Source of the DNA: an uncultured Eubacteriales bacterium
GTDB lineage: Bacteria; Bacillota; Clostridia; Oscillospirales; Oscillospiraceae
Direction of reading: 5' to 3'
DNA: 64,000 bases
Assembly (NCBI GenBank): GCA_900549475.1
Contig: UROF01000007.1
Span: 1-64,000, forward strand
Below, one piece after another: positions 1-6,908 of the stretch. The position numbers were made by a program, and so were the translations under genes. Positions within the stretch are counted from its first letter, which is position 1. Each line of letters starts with the position of its first letter. The notes beneath the pieces were generated by a model. That model was not told where the DNA came from. It saw only the letters and a list, made by a program, of their open reading frames with translations, and searched no databases.

Positions 1-78
1 GACCTCTTCGCCGTCAAGGTGGGCAGGGAGTATCGCATCCCCCTGTCCGCCCTGGCGGAGTTCCTGGACGGAAGATAA
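1..78 (+). CDS. Excisionase-type DNA-binding protein, C-terminal fragment (cut by window edge)
   Basis: The first 25 codons are open from the window edge and end in TAA at 76-78. The peptide reads KVGREYRIPLSALAEFL followed by DGR. This is the typical end of the small winged-helix excisionase / HTH_17 family, in which a lysine-valine-glycine turn leads into the tyrosine-arginine-isoleucine-proline segment that contacts DNA. Such proteins usually sit beside an integrase. Here no integrase follows, because an opposite-strand hsdR remnant begins 20 bases downstream. The start lies outside the window. Confidence 0.6.
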   Translation, partial: DLFAVKVGREYRIPLSALAEFLDGR

Positions 79-97
79 GTCCTTTGTTCTTAGATAC

Positions 98-575
98 TTA
101 CGCCACCTCAGGGTATCTGACATACACATATTCATAGATTTTTTGGCGGTATCCAGAAATACTGACCTCATCGTAGCACTCCGGCAATTCTGCCCACAAG
201 GTATCCCGAATGAGATTGTCCACCGCGGCTTTGGTTTCCTGTTTGTCCGTCCAGTGATCCAACTCCGCGATTTTAGTTTTCACCTTTGCCAACAAGTCAA
301 CCGCCACCTGCTTGATCTTCTGAATATCCTGTTTGGAGAGATTTTCAGAAAACAGTAGGTCATAGAGAGACAGTTCCTCATCGCTGGAGAATCCCTCCCG
401 GACATACCGCTGCTCCTCTTGGTCCATGCTGTTGGCCAGATCCATCAGATCCATGAAGGTTTTCTCTATGGTAGCCCGATTCTGCTCACTGTTGTAGTCT
501 TCGATGATCTGCTGGTACCGCTCGTAGTAATTGATACGCTGGGGGTTGGAAAACAGCAGCTTAATCGTGATCTCA
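98..575 (-). pseudogene. hsdR: hsdR remnant: C-terminal domain of type I restriction endonuclease subunit R
   Basis: From about position 575 down to the stop at 98 the minus strand encodes roughly 155 residues resembling the C-terminal helical domain of EcoR124-type HsdR. Recognisable blocks are FSNPQRINYYERYQQIIEDY, an acidic YVREGFSSDEELSLYDLL stretch, IKQVAVDLLAKVKTKI, DHWTDKQETKAAVDNLIRD and a final YVYVRYPEV. The nuclease and helicase parts (about 850 residues in the family) are absent. The reading frame continues upstream to 658 but that part runs through a terminator hairpin and does not look like protein. It cannot be a working restriction subunit. A partner hsdM lies on the same strand about 22 kb away, and no hsdS was found. 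Confidence 0.75.
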
Positions 576-591
576 GTCCATTTCACCACCC

Positions 592-640
592 TGCAAAACA
601 AGAGGAGAGGCCGCCTTTCGGCGCGGGCCTCTCCTCTTAT
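592..640 (-). terminator. Intrinsic terminator downstream of the uridine phosphorylase gene
   Basis: A perfect 13-bp inverted repeat (arms 600-612 and 626-638) with a GC-rich base. On the minus strand it is followed by TGTTTTGC, a short T-rich tail. It lies about 80 bases after the stop of the gene at 717-1505 and marks roughly where the hsdR-like sequence begins. Confidence 0.65.
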
Positions 641-716
641 TCTGCAGATCGGGATCACCGGCCGGAAATCGGCCGCCCTCTCCTGTTATGAAAATGACCG
701 ATCCCCGCCGGAAAGC

Positions 717-1505
717 CTACTTCGCGCTGTCCGCTTTCCACAGCCGCAGCAGGGCTTCACATCCGGCAATGGAGAGCTTTTGGATGTTGTCCTGTGAATG
801 TGACAGCTGGGACTGGGGATCAAAGGAATCCGCGCCGTCGGACACATGCAGCAGGTTATCCAGGCATACCGCCATGCCGCCGGCCCTCAGGCCCCAAAGC
901 CTGCCAAGCACCAGCACGATGCTTGCCTCCATTTCCGCGCCGTAGACGTTCATCCGCTTCAGATCCTCAAAATGCGTCGCCCACGAGGACTGCCAGTAGC
1001 CGTTGAACGAGGAGCCGGGTCTTGGATGACAGGCAAAGAACGTATCCGCCGAGCGGGTCGTCCCGATATGACAGGGGAACCCCAGCTCCCGGATGGCATC
1101 CGCGCACGCTTGGACCACCTGATAATGGGCGGCAGCGGGATACTCCAGCGGCGCATAAATTTTGGACGTGCCGTCATAGCGGCAGGCGGAATCGAACACG
1201 ATGAGGTCCCCATTCCGGATAAAATCCTGAAATGTCCCGCATGTGCCGATCCTCAAAAATGTTTTCGCACCGACTCGCGCCAGCTCCTCCATCGCGATCG
1301 CGGTGGAGGGGCATCCCATGCCCGTACTGGTGCAGCTGATGGGCATCCCCTTGTATGTGCCGGTATAGGTGACGTGCTCCCGGCTGTCCGCGACCAAATG
1401 GGCCTCGTCCCAAAAGCTCGCCACGACCGGCACCCTTTTGGGATCTCCCGGCAGCAGTACATAGGGAGCGACGTCTCCCTCGCACAGTCTGGTATGGTAC
1501 TGCAT
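717..1505 (-). CDS. udp: Uridine phosphorylase-like nucleoside phosphorylase
   Basis: The 262-residue product belongs to the PNP_UDP_1 family, which splits nucleosides with phosphate into free base and ribose-1-phosphate in the cytoplasm. Family marks are the phosphate loop LLPGDPKRV (residues 17-25), STGMGCPSTAIAMEEL near 60-74, LRIGTCG near 84-90 and the ribose-binding GAEMEAS segment near 195. The spacing and the phrase APLEYPA resemble Udp more than PNP. I chose the ATG at 1505 because AAAGGAGG lies 8 bases upstream. An earlier in-frame start at 1541 has no ribosome site. The gene stands alone between a terminator and degenerate oxidoreductase pieces, but nucleoside salvage recurs later in the window. 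Confidence 0.82.
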   Translation of the reverse strand: MQYHTRLCEGDVAPYVLLPGDPKRVPVVASFWDEAHLVADSREHVTYTGTYKGMPISCTSTGMGCPSTAIAMEELARVGAKTFLRIGTCGTFQDFIRNGDLIVFDSACRYDGTSKIYAPLEYPAAAHYQVVQACADAIRELGFPCHIGTTRSADTFFACHPRPGSSFNGYWQSSWATHFEDLKRMNVYGAEMEASIVLVLGRLWGLRAGGMAVCLDNLLHVSDGADSFDPQSQLSHSQDNIQKLSIAGCEALLRLWKADSAK

Positions 1506-1699
1506 AGATTTACCTCCTTTACAGCTGGATCCGATCTTCAATGCGCAAAGCCCCTCCGGCAGACCCCGGCGGCATCATCCGCCTCACCGCCGGCGGAGCG
1601 CTCTCCGCGTTTGTTCTCTCCTACGTCAGAATGCGGCTTCCGCCGCTGTGCGCACTCTCACGGGCCGCGCTGCACACCTTCACGTTCTGATATGCCTCC

Positions 1700-1801
1700 T
1701 CAGGCGTGTCCCACGGCCAGGCTCAAGGTCCCGCCCAGGGCAAGCAGGGAATCCTTGTGCATGCCGGCGATGGAGCCTGTTTCAAAAATCGCAGTTTTCA
1801 T
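1700..1801 (-). pseudogene. Possible N-terminal scrap of a Gfo/Idh/MocA-type oxidoreductase
   Basis: A 33-codon frame starts at an ATG (1799-1801) with AGGAG six bases upstream and stops at 1700. Its peptide begins MKTAIF then TGSIAGMHKDSLLALGGTLSLAV. This looks like the nucleotide-binding start of a Gfo/Idh/MocA dehydrogenase with the first glycine of the GxGxxA loop lost. After the stop, another frame continues with EEAYQNVKV, so a frameshift is likely. Nothing of the remaining 300 or so residues is present. The assignment rests on a short motif and is tentative. Confidence 0.3.
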
Positions 1802-1830
1802 ACAGCTCTCCTGTTTCGGCAAGAAGTGCG

Positions 1831-1861
1831 AGAGAAGCCGGGCTGAGAGCCCGGCTTCTCT
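1831..1861 (-). terminator. Terminator-like hairpin after the SDR fragment
   Basis: A perfect 14-bp inverted repeat with a three-base loop (arms 1831-1844 and 1848-1861) lies 44 bases after the SDR stop codon. There is no clear T-run on either side, so termination is inferred from stem strength and position only. Confidence 0.45.
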
Positions 1862-1904
1862 CCATCTGCTGAGATCCCAGACGCAGATATGATCCCGGCC
1901 GCCA

Positions 1905-2268
1905 TCAATACGGGGTGGCGCCGGCGTCCACTGTGATGCCCTGACCTCTGATAATCGTTGCGGCGTCGGAAGAGAGGAACGCGACGACCCGTCCGACCTC
2001 AACGGGCTGGATCAGGCGTCCCAGGCAGGGCGCGCCCCAGGCCACCCGCAGCTGCTCAACGGTAAGGCTTGGATCGGCCCGGACGGCGTCCTCCATGCAC
2101 GCCCTGAGCATCGCGGTGTCAGTGCCGCCGGGACAGACGGCGTTGACGTTGATCCCATAGCTCCAGAGCTCCTTGCAGAGGCTCTGCGCGATATTCATGG
2201 CGGCGGCCTTGGACGCGTTGTAATGGGCCTGGCCATTGAACGTGACCTTTGCGGCGTTGGAGGCAATG
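1905..2268 (-). pseudogene. Short-chain dehydrogenase/reductase (SDR), C-terminal fragment
   Basis: About 120 residues of a classical SDR are present: IASNAAKV, the catalytic YNASKAA (YxxxK), NVNAVCPGGTDTAM, and the end FLSSDAATIIRGQGITVDAGA, where SDRs carry the GQ-x-VDGG motif. The nucleotide-binding half (TGxxxGIG, NNAG) is missing. Homology stops near 2268, where the opposite strand becomes a sugar permease. Upstream codons in this frame (CQTACHS) do not look SDR-like, so the gene is broken, not merely started late. No start codon is assigned. Confidence 0.72.
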
Positions 2269-2624
2269 CTATGGCAAGCCGTCTGGCAGGCATAAATGTC
2301 AAGAAACACACCCTGCTTCTTTATGTGCTAACAGGCGTGCTCTCTGCTATTGCAGGACTAGTCATGACAGGACTCACTTCAACGGCCATGCCCTCTGCCG
2401 GCGATGGCTATAATCTCGATACGATTACAGCCGTTTACCTGGGCGGTAACAGCGCCAGCGGAGGAGAAGGAAGCGTATGGAGAACGCTGATGGGCATTTT
2501 GATCATCGGTATTCTCAATAACGGCATGGCTTTGCTGAGCGTTCCGTCTTTCTGGCAAACGTTTGTGAAGGGATGTTTGCTTATTGTGGCGGTTATTTTT
2601 GACATGATTCGCCGGAAGCAATAA
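2256..2624 (+). pseudogene. Ribose/xylose-type ABC transporter permease (RbsC family), C-terminal fragment
   Basis: From VGGN at 2256 the plus strand encodes about 120 residues matching the end of BPD_transp_2 sugar permeases. The marks are VGGNAMASRLAGINVKKH (the EAA-like cytoplasmic loop), a membrane helix LLYVLTGVLSAIAGLVMTGL, PSAGDGYNLDTITAVYLGG, SGGEGSVWRTLMGILIIGIL and a final helix before MIRRKQ. The first 200 or so residues are missing and replaced by antisense SDR sequence. The stop at 2622-2624 is only 19 bases before the dehydrogenase start, so this was probably the last transporter gene of the sugar operon that follows. Confidence 0.75.
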
Positions 2625-2643
2625 TGGAGCGAAGGAGGAAAAT

Positions 2644-3726
2644 ATGAATACAATACCAACCACTATGCGTGCTATGGTTCTGACAGGCCCCGGAACCTGG
2701 GAAGTACTGACAGTTCCCGTCCCCTCTTTTACTGAGGAAGAAGTCTTGTGCCGCATTGATGCGGTAGCGATCTGCGGAAGCGACCCCGAAATTATTCACG
2801 GAGGATTGGCTGGCATTTGGCCGCCCAAATACCCCTTTATTGCAGGGCACGAGTGGGCCGGCACGATTGTAGCCAAAGGCGAAAAGGTCAAGGGTTTTGA
2901 GATCGGAGATCGTGTGGCCGGCGAGGCCCACAAAGGATGCGGATACTGTAAAAACTGCCTGGAGGGAAATTACAATCTCTGCCTGAATTATGGAGATGAA
3001 AGCACAGGGCACCGCCATTACGGCTTTACATCCCAGGGAGCATACGCCCAGTATAATACATACCACGTCAAAAGTATCACCCGATTACCCGAGCAGATAT
3101 CTTTTGCAGAAGCAGCTATGTGTGATACAGCCGGTGTTGCCCTTCACGGACTTGAACGGTCTGGCGTAACGCCCGGAAGCACGGTGGTGGTTATCGGGCC
3201 GGGCCCAATCGGTATGATGGCTATGAAAATCGCCAAAGCTATGGGAGCAGGTACAGTTATCGTCGTGGGACGGCCTCCGCGGTTAGCAGCAGCGGGCGAA
3301 CTGGGTGCGGACCAATTAGTGGATTTTACGCAGTGCGATCCCATAGAGGCGGTACAGAAATTAACGAATGGCTTAGGTGCAGATCTGGTGCTGGAGTGTT
3401 CCGGTGCACCAGGCACCATTGAGCAGTCCCTCCGCATGTGCGGTAAAGGCGGAAAAGTAGTTATGTTGGGCGTAGCCAAGGAGGGAGTAACAGAAGCAAT
3501 TCCTCTCAAATATACTACGCATAACGAGCTGACGCTATATGGCTCACGTGCAAATCCAAACACAAGCCGAAAGGTGATTCAGTGCATTGCTGGTGGCAAT
3601 CTTAATGTAAAAGAACTGGTCACCCACACTTTTTCCCTGGAGGAAATCGGACTTGCGTTTGAAACCTTCGAAAAACGTCTAGGTGGAGCAATGAAGGTGG
3701 TCATCTACCCCAACGATGAAAGGTAG
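2644..3726 (+). CDS. Zinc-dependent alcohol/polyol dehydrogenase (sorbitol/threonine dehydrogenase-like)
   Basis: A 360-residue medium-chain dehydrogenase. The catalytic zinc ligands are C44, H69 and E70 (AICGSD and AGHEWAG). The structural-zinc cysteines follow in GCGYCKNCLEGNYNLC near 98-113. A Rossmann loop VIGPGPIGMMA lies near 180-190 and the NAD-binding region ends in VGRPPR, so NAD(H) is more likely than NADP(H). The ATG at 2644 has AAGGAGG eight bases upstream. It follows an RbsC-type permease remnant and precedes a second dehydrogenase and a lactonase, so an imported sugar or polyol is a likely substrate. The exact substrate cannot be read from sequence. Confidence 0.85.
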   Translation: MNTIPTTMRAMVLTGPGTWEVLTVPVPSFTEEEVLCRIDAVAICGSDPEIIHGGLAGIWPPKYPFIAGHEWAGTIVAKGEKVKGFEIGDRVAGEAHKGCGYCKNCLEGNYNLCLNYGDESTGHRHYGFTSQGAYAQYNTYHVKSITRLPEQISFAEAAMCDTAGVALHGLERSGVTPGSTVVVIGPGPIGMMAMKIAKAMGAGTVIVVGRPPRLAAAGELGADQLVDFTQCDPIEAVQKLTNGLGADLVLECSGAPGTIEQSLRMCGKGGKVVMLGVAKEGVTEAIPLKYTTHNELTLYGSRANPNTSRKVIQCIAGGNLNVKELVTHTFSLEEIGLAFETFEKRLGGAMKVVIYPNDER

Positions 3727-3737
3727 GAACAGAAAAC

Positions 3738-4685
3738 ATGAGAGAGCATGTTGTTATAGTCGGAAGCGGGATGATGGGCAGCGGTATCGCTGCTATGGCC
3801 GCTTTAGCCGGAAACCCTACGATACTGGTGGATCTGGATCTCCAGAAAGTACAGGCAGGACGCAGCCGGGCCGAGGACTGCATCGCCCTGCGCCAAAAGA
3901 ACGGGCTCAACACGGAAGAGAAGGCGAATCGTGCTCGCAGACTAATTTCTGTCTCCACTGATATAGAAGAAGCGGCGGCTTCTGCCCGTCTGGTGGTCGA
4001 GGCCATCGTAGAAAACCTGAAAGCCAAGCAGATCCTATTCCGTCAATTGGATGAACTGTTGCCGACGGAGGTTCCTATTTGCAGCAACACCAGCGGTCTG
4101 CGCATCACAGATATCTCCGCCTTGTGCCACCACCCAGAGCGAACCGTTACCACCCATTTCTGGCTGCCAGCCCACTTGGTTCCCTTGGTAGAAGTAGTTT
4201 TAGGAGATCGCTCGGATCCCGCTGTAGGAACAACTATGGTGGGAGAATTAAAAAAATGGGGAAAAGCGCCAGTGCTGGTCCGTCGAGATCTGCCAGGCCA
4301 ACTGGCAAACCGGATATTCCAAGCCATCATACGGGAGTCCATCGCTATTGTAGCTTCAGACTTAGCTTCCGCCGAGGATGTAGATACCGCTATCAGTTGC
4401 GGCATGGCTATGCGTTTTCCTGTATGGGGGCCGCTAACCCACCTAGACGCTATCGGTCTGGACCTCGGTCTGGCTGTGCAGGATTCGGTTCTACCCAGCA
4501 TCTCCTGTGAACAAAAAGCCAATATGTATATCCGTGATCTGGTAGCCCGCGGAGAAACCGGAGCCAAGGTCGGAAAAGGCTTTTACGACTGGAGTCAGCG
4601 AGATATTGAAACTGCAATGAAAAACCGGGACGCCTTTATTATCGAGGCAGTGAAGGCTAGGGCAAAGCTCCACGGAGAGGTGTAG
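3738..4685 (+). CDS. 3-hydroxyacyl-CoA dehydrogenase family oxidoreductase
   Basis: The 315-residue product has the family's two-domain layout. The N-terminal NAD site is VIVGSGMMGSGIAA (residues 6-19), with an acidic residue in VDLDLQ and VVEAIVENL near 89. The middle carries CSNTSGLRITDIS and HFWLPAHLVPLVEVV, the counterpart of the HF-NP-LMPLVEVV block. The C-terminal domain ends with GAKVGKGFYDW. Members act on 3-hydroxybutyryl-CoA, L-gulonate or carnitine. Beside a polyol dehydrogenase and a lactonase, a sugar-acid substrate seems more plausible than acyl-CoA, but this is inference. It starts 11 bases after the previous stop with only a weak ribosome site, and is presumably co-transcribed. 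Confidence 0.83.
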   Translation: MREHVVIVGSGMMGSGIAAMAALAGNPTILVDLDLQKVQAGRSRAEDCIALRQKNGLNTEEKANRARRLISVSTDIEEAAASARLVVEAIVENLKAKQILFRQLDELLPTEVPICSNTSGLRITDISALCHHPERTVTTHFWLPAHLVPLVEVVLGDRSDPAVGTTMVGELKKWGKAPVLVRRDLPGQLANRIFQAIIRESIAIVASDLASAEDVDTAISCGMAMRFPVWGPLTHLDAIGLDLGLAVQDSVLPSISCEQKANMYIRDLVARGETGAKVGKGFYDWSQRDIETAMKNRDAFIIEAVKARAKLHGEV

Positions 4686-4687
4686 CT

Positions 4688-5788
4688 ATGCGGCAATATT
4701 TTGTGGTTGGTACATATACAGAGCCCATCCTTTTTGGAACCGGCCAAGTGTTTCAAGGACAAGGGAAAGGTTTATATCTGTGTTCTTTTGAGGAGGGGGC
4801 TGTCCACGTAGAAGATATTGTTCCACTACGAAACCCTTCCTATTTCTGCCTAGATGAGAAAAAGGGAAAAATCTATGCGGTGAATGAGACAAAAGAATTC
4901 CAAGGGCTCCCCGGAGGCGGGATTACAGAAATTACATACAGCAGAGGAAATAAGTTGAACGTGGTGCGCAGTTTGAATACAGGCGGCGCTGACCCTTGCC
5001 ACATTGCCAGATCGCCAGACGGCACGTTTATCGCTGTTGCTAATTTTGCCGGCGGTTCAGTCGCAACTTTCCCCTTGTCTGAAGCAGGAGAAATTCTCCC
5101 AGGCCGGCAGCTATACAAGCATGTGGGCAGCAGTATAAATCCAGTCCGACAGCAAGCGCCTCATCCTCATAGCATTATATTTGATTCTGACAACCACATG
5201 ATTGTTCCTGATCTAGGAACGGACCAACTGTTTATCTATCCTTGCGTAAAGGGTGGCATCACGACAGAGGGATTACAAAATCTTTCACTGCCCGGAGGCA
5301 ACGGCCCGCGCTTTGGACAATATACAGCGGACGAATGTCATTTCTATCTCATCAACGAGTTGGCTTCTTCCGTAACCCACTTCATTAACCGCAGCGGAAC
5401 ACTGCACCGCCTCGGTACGGTAGGAACATTGCCGGCTGGAGAAGGAACGGAAAACATTTGCTCTGATCTGCACTTAACACCAGATGGCCAGTATCTATAT
5501 GCCTCAAATCGCGGTCATGATAGTCTGACATCTTTTCGGGTAGATCCGCAGAGCGGAGAACTTTCATTGATTGAACAAATTCCCTGCGGTGGTAAAACTC
5601 CTCGCAATTTCTGTATTGAGCCCCGGGGTGGTTACCTGCTGGTGGGCAATCAGGAAAGTAATTCTATTACAGTATTCAGTATTGGAAAAGACGGCAAACT
5701 CACCGAAAAAAACCATATTGCTTTTCCGTCACCGGTATGCATTCAATTTTTGGAATCTACAACAGCAGACACAGCAACACCTTGGTAG
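4688..5788 (+). CDS. Lactonase family beta-propeller protein (6-phosphogluconolactonase-like)
   Basis: The 366-residue product matches the lactonase family with a seven-bladed beta-propeller: YVVGTYT-like start (FVVGTYTEP), repeated blade segments such as DPCHIARSPDGTFIAVANF, PHPHSIIFDSDNHMIVPDLGTDQLFIY, GPRFGQYTADECHFYLINE, DLHLTPDGQYLYASNRGHDS and GKTPRNFCIEPRGGYLLVGNQES. These proteins hydrolyse sugar lactones to acids. No signal peptide is seen, so it should be cytoplasmic. It begins two bases after the preceding stop, with GGAGAGGTG as ribosome site. Together with the two dehydrogenases it supports a sugar to lactone to acid oxidation route. Confidence 0.83.
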   Translation: MRQYFVVGTYTEPILFGTGQVFQGQGKGLYLCSFEEGAVHVEDIVPLRNPSYFCLDEKKGKIYAVNETKEFQGLPGGGITEITYSRGNKLNVVRSLNTGGADPCHIARSPDGTFIAVANFAGGSVATFPLSEAGEILPGRQLYKHVGSSINPVRQQAPHPHSIIFDSDNHMIVPDLGTDQLFIYPCVKGGITTEGLQNLSLPGGNGPRFGQYTADECHFYLINELASSVTHFINRSGTLHRLGTVGTLPAGEGTENICSDLHLTPDGQYLYASNRGHDSLTSFRVDPQSGELSLIEQIPCGGKTPRNFCIEPRGGYLLVGNQESNSITVFSIGKDGKLTEKNHIAFPSPVCIQFLESTTADTATPW

Positions 5789-5906
5789 TCATATCTATAT
5801 CGCATAAAGAGCGAGGATGCTAAAAAATCCACAGGCTTTTTTCATGCAAGAATCCTGTCGGTGTTATTTGTGCCAATTGAATCCCCCGACTATCAATAGG
5901 GTATAG

Positions 5907-5952
5907 AAAAAGGCCGTTCCGGGATAATGAATCCTGGAACGGCCCTTTTTTG
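5907..5952. terminator. Bidirectional intrinsic terminator after the sugar-oxidation operon
   Basis: Near-perfect stem with arms 5907-5925 and 5931-5950 around a five-base loop, flanked by an A-run on the left and CCTTTTTT on the right. It can end plus-strand transcription from the lactonase gene and, read the other way, minus-strand transcription from the racemase gene. Confidence 0.8.
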
Positions 5953-6013
5953 ATTCCCAGGCAACATCATCAAACTGGCCAAAAGCTTTCATTTGCTTTT
6001 CTCCAGCCGCATA

Positions 6014-6062
6014 GCAAACCTCCTGTGTGATGTTTCTATTCTGCACCACACAGGAGGTTTGC
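6014..6062. repeat. 16-bp perfect inverted repeat containing an AGGAGG core
   Basis: Arms 6014-6029 and 6047-6062 are perfectly complementary, with a 17-base loop. The arm includes AGGAGG, so either strand's transcript can pair a Shine-Dalgarno-like sequence. It lies in the 333-base gap between convergent genes (5789-6121), beside the terminator at 5907-5952. No gene follows it closely. No T-run is present. Its role is unknown. Confidence 0.5.
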
Positions 6063-6121
6063 ATTAAATTAAAGGCTGTTTCTACCCGAATCGCGTATAG
6101 ATTTTTCTGAGAAATCTCTTT

Positions 6122-6823
6122 TTAGTTGTATACCTTTTGTCCTGCCTTAATATAGGACAAGCGGCTTTGCTTTAACTTCATACGAACCAAGCTTGCGGCA
6201 AACTGAACTGCCGCAGAGTACGGCTCGATCACAGGAACACCTAACTTTTTCTCCAGGGAGTCCCGCATAGCCATCATGCCAGTACATCCGAGCACAATCG
6301 CCTGTGCACCATCTTCTTCAATCGCTTTCCGCGCAGCTGACAAAATATGTTCTTCCGCCACAGCCTCGTCTTCCAGAGCAAGGACAGGGACATTTGCCGA
6401 ACGGATAGAGGCAACACGCCCCAAAAAACCATACATATCCAAGTGCTCACCAATTTCATTGGCAGAAGTCGGCAACACAGTAATAACAGAAAATTTTGTT
6501 GCCACCATCATGGCTGCATGGTAACTAGCCTCGCCCGCAGAAACCACCGGCAATTCACTGATTTCCCGAGCAGCCCGCAGAGCAGGATCTGCTGCACAGT
6601 CAATCACTACTGCGTCACACCCCTCATCTTCAGCTGAGACGACCTGCTGCAAAATATACGGTGCCGCAATCGCTTCGTCATATGCCGACTCCATCGAATC
6701 AGGGCCATGGGGGATATTGACAACGACCAGCTGCACCTCATCTGTAGACATAGCCAGCCGCCGCCCAGCGTGTGCATGATAGAATTCCTCACTGGAGTTG
6801 CACATTATCGTTTTAATCTTCAT
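6122..6823 (-). CDS. Aspartate/glutamate/hydantoin racemase family protein
   Basis: The 233-residue product has the twin-cysteine plan of the Asp/Glu/hydantoin racemase superfamily: VVIDCAADP with C76 in the first half and IVLGCTGMM near residue 182 in the second. Between them are SAGEASYHAAM and FSVITVLP. Such enzymes invert alpha-carbons of amino acids, hydantoins or allantoin without cofactor. The ATG at 6823 has AAGGAG eight bases upstream. The longer frame from 6865 lacks a ribosome site. It is the last gene of the transporter operon, 86 bases after the binding-protein gene with a hairpin between. With PucR and DUF917 genes nearby, a hydantoin-like or ureide substrate is plausible. Confidence 0.8.
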   Translation of the reverse strand: MKIKTIMCNSSEEFYHAHAGRRLAMSTDEVQLVVVNIPHGPDSMESAYDEAIAAPYILQQVVSAEDEGCDAVVIDCAADPALRAAREISELPVVSAGEASYHAAMMVATKFSVITVLPTSANEIGEHLDMYGFLGRVASIRSANVPVLALEDEAVAEEHILSAARKAIEEDGAQAIVLGCTGMMAMRDSLEKKLGVPVIEPYSAAVQFAASLVRMKLKQSRLSYIKAGQKVYN

Positions 6824-6847
6824 ACCATACTCTCCTTGCTTAAAGAG

Positions 6848-6881
6848 GAACCGCCCGGCCGCCATAGCGGACGGACGGTTC
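6848..6881 (-). other. Intercistronic hairpin between binding-protein and racemase genes
   Basis: Imperfect inverted repeat with outer arms 6848-6853 and 6876-6881 and inner CCGC/GCGG pairing around ATA. It lies just upstream of the racemase ribosome site. Without a T-run it is more likely an mRNA processing or stability element than a full terminator. Confidence 0.35.
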
Positions 6882-6908
6882 TTCAGTTATTATAGCAGTA
6901 AAAAAGTC

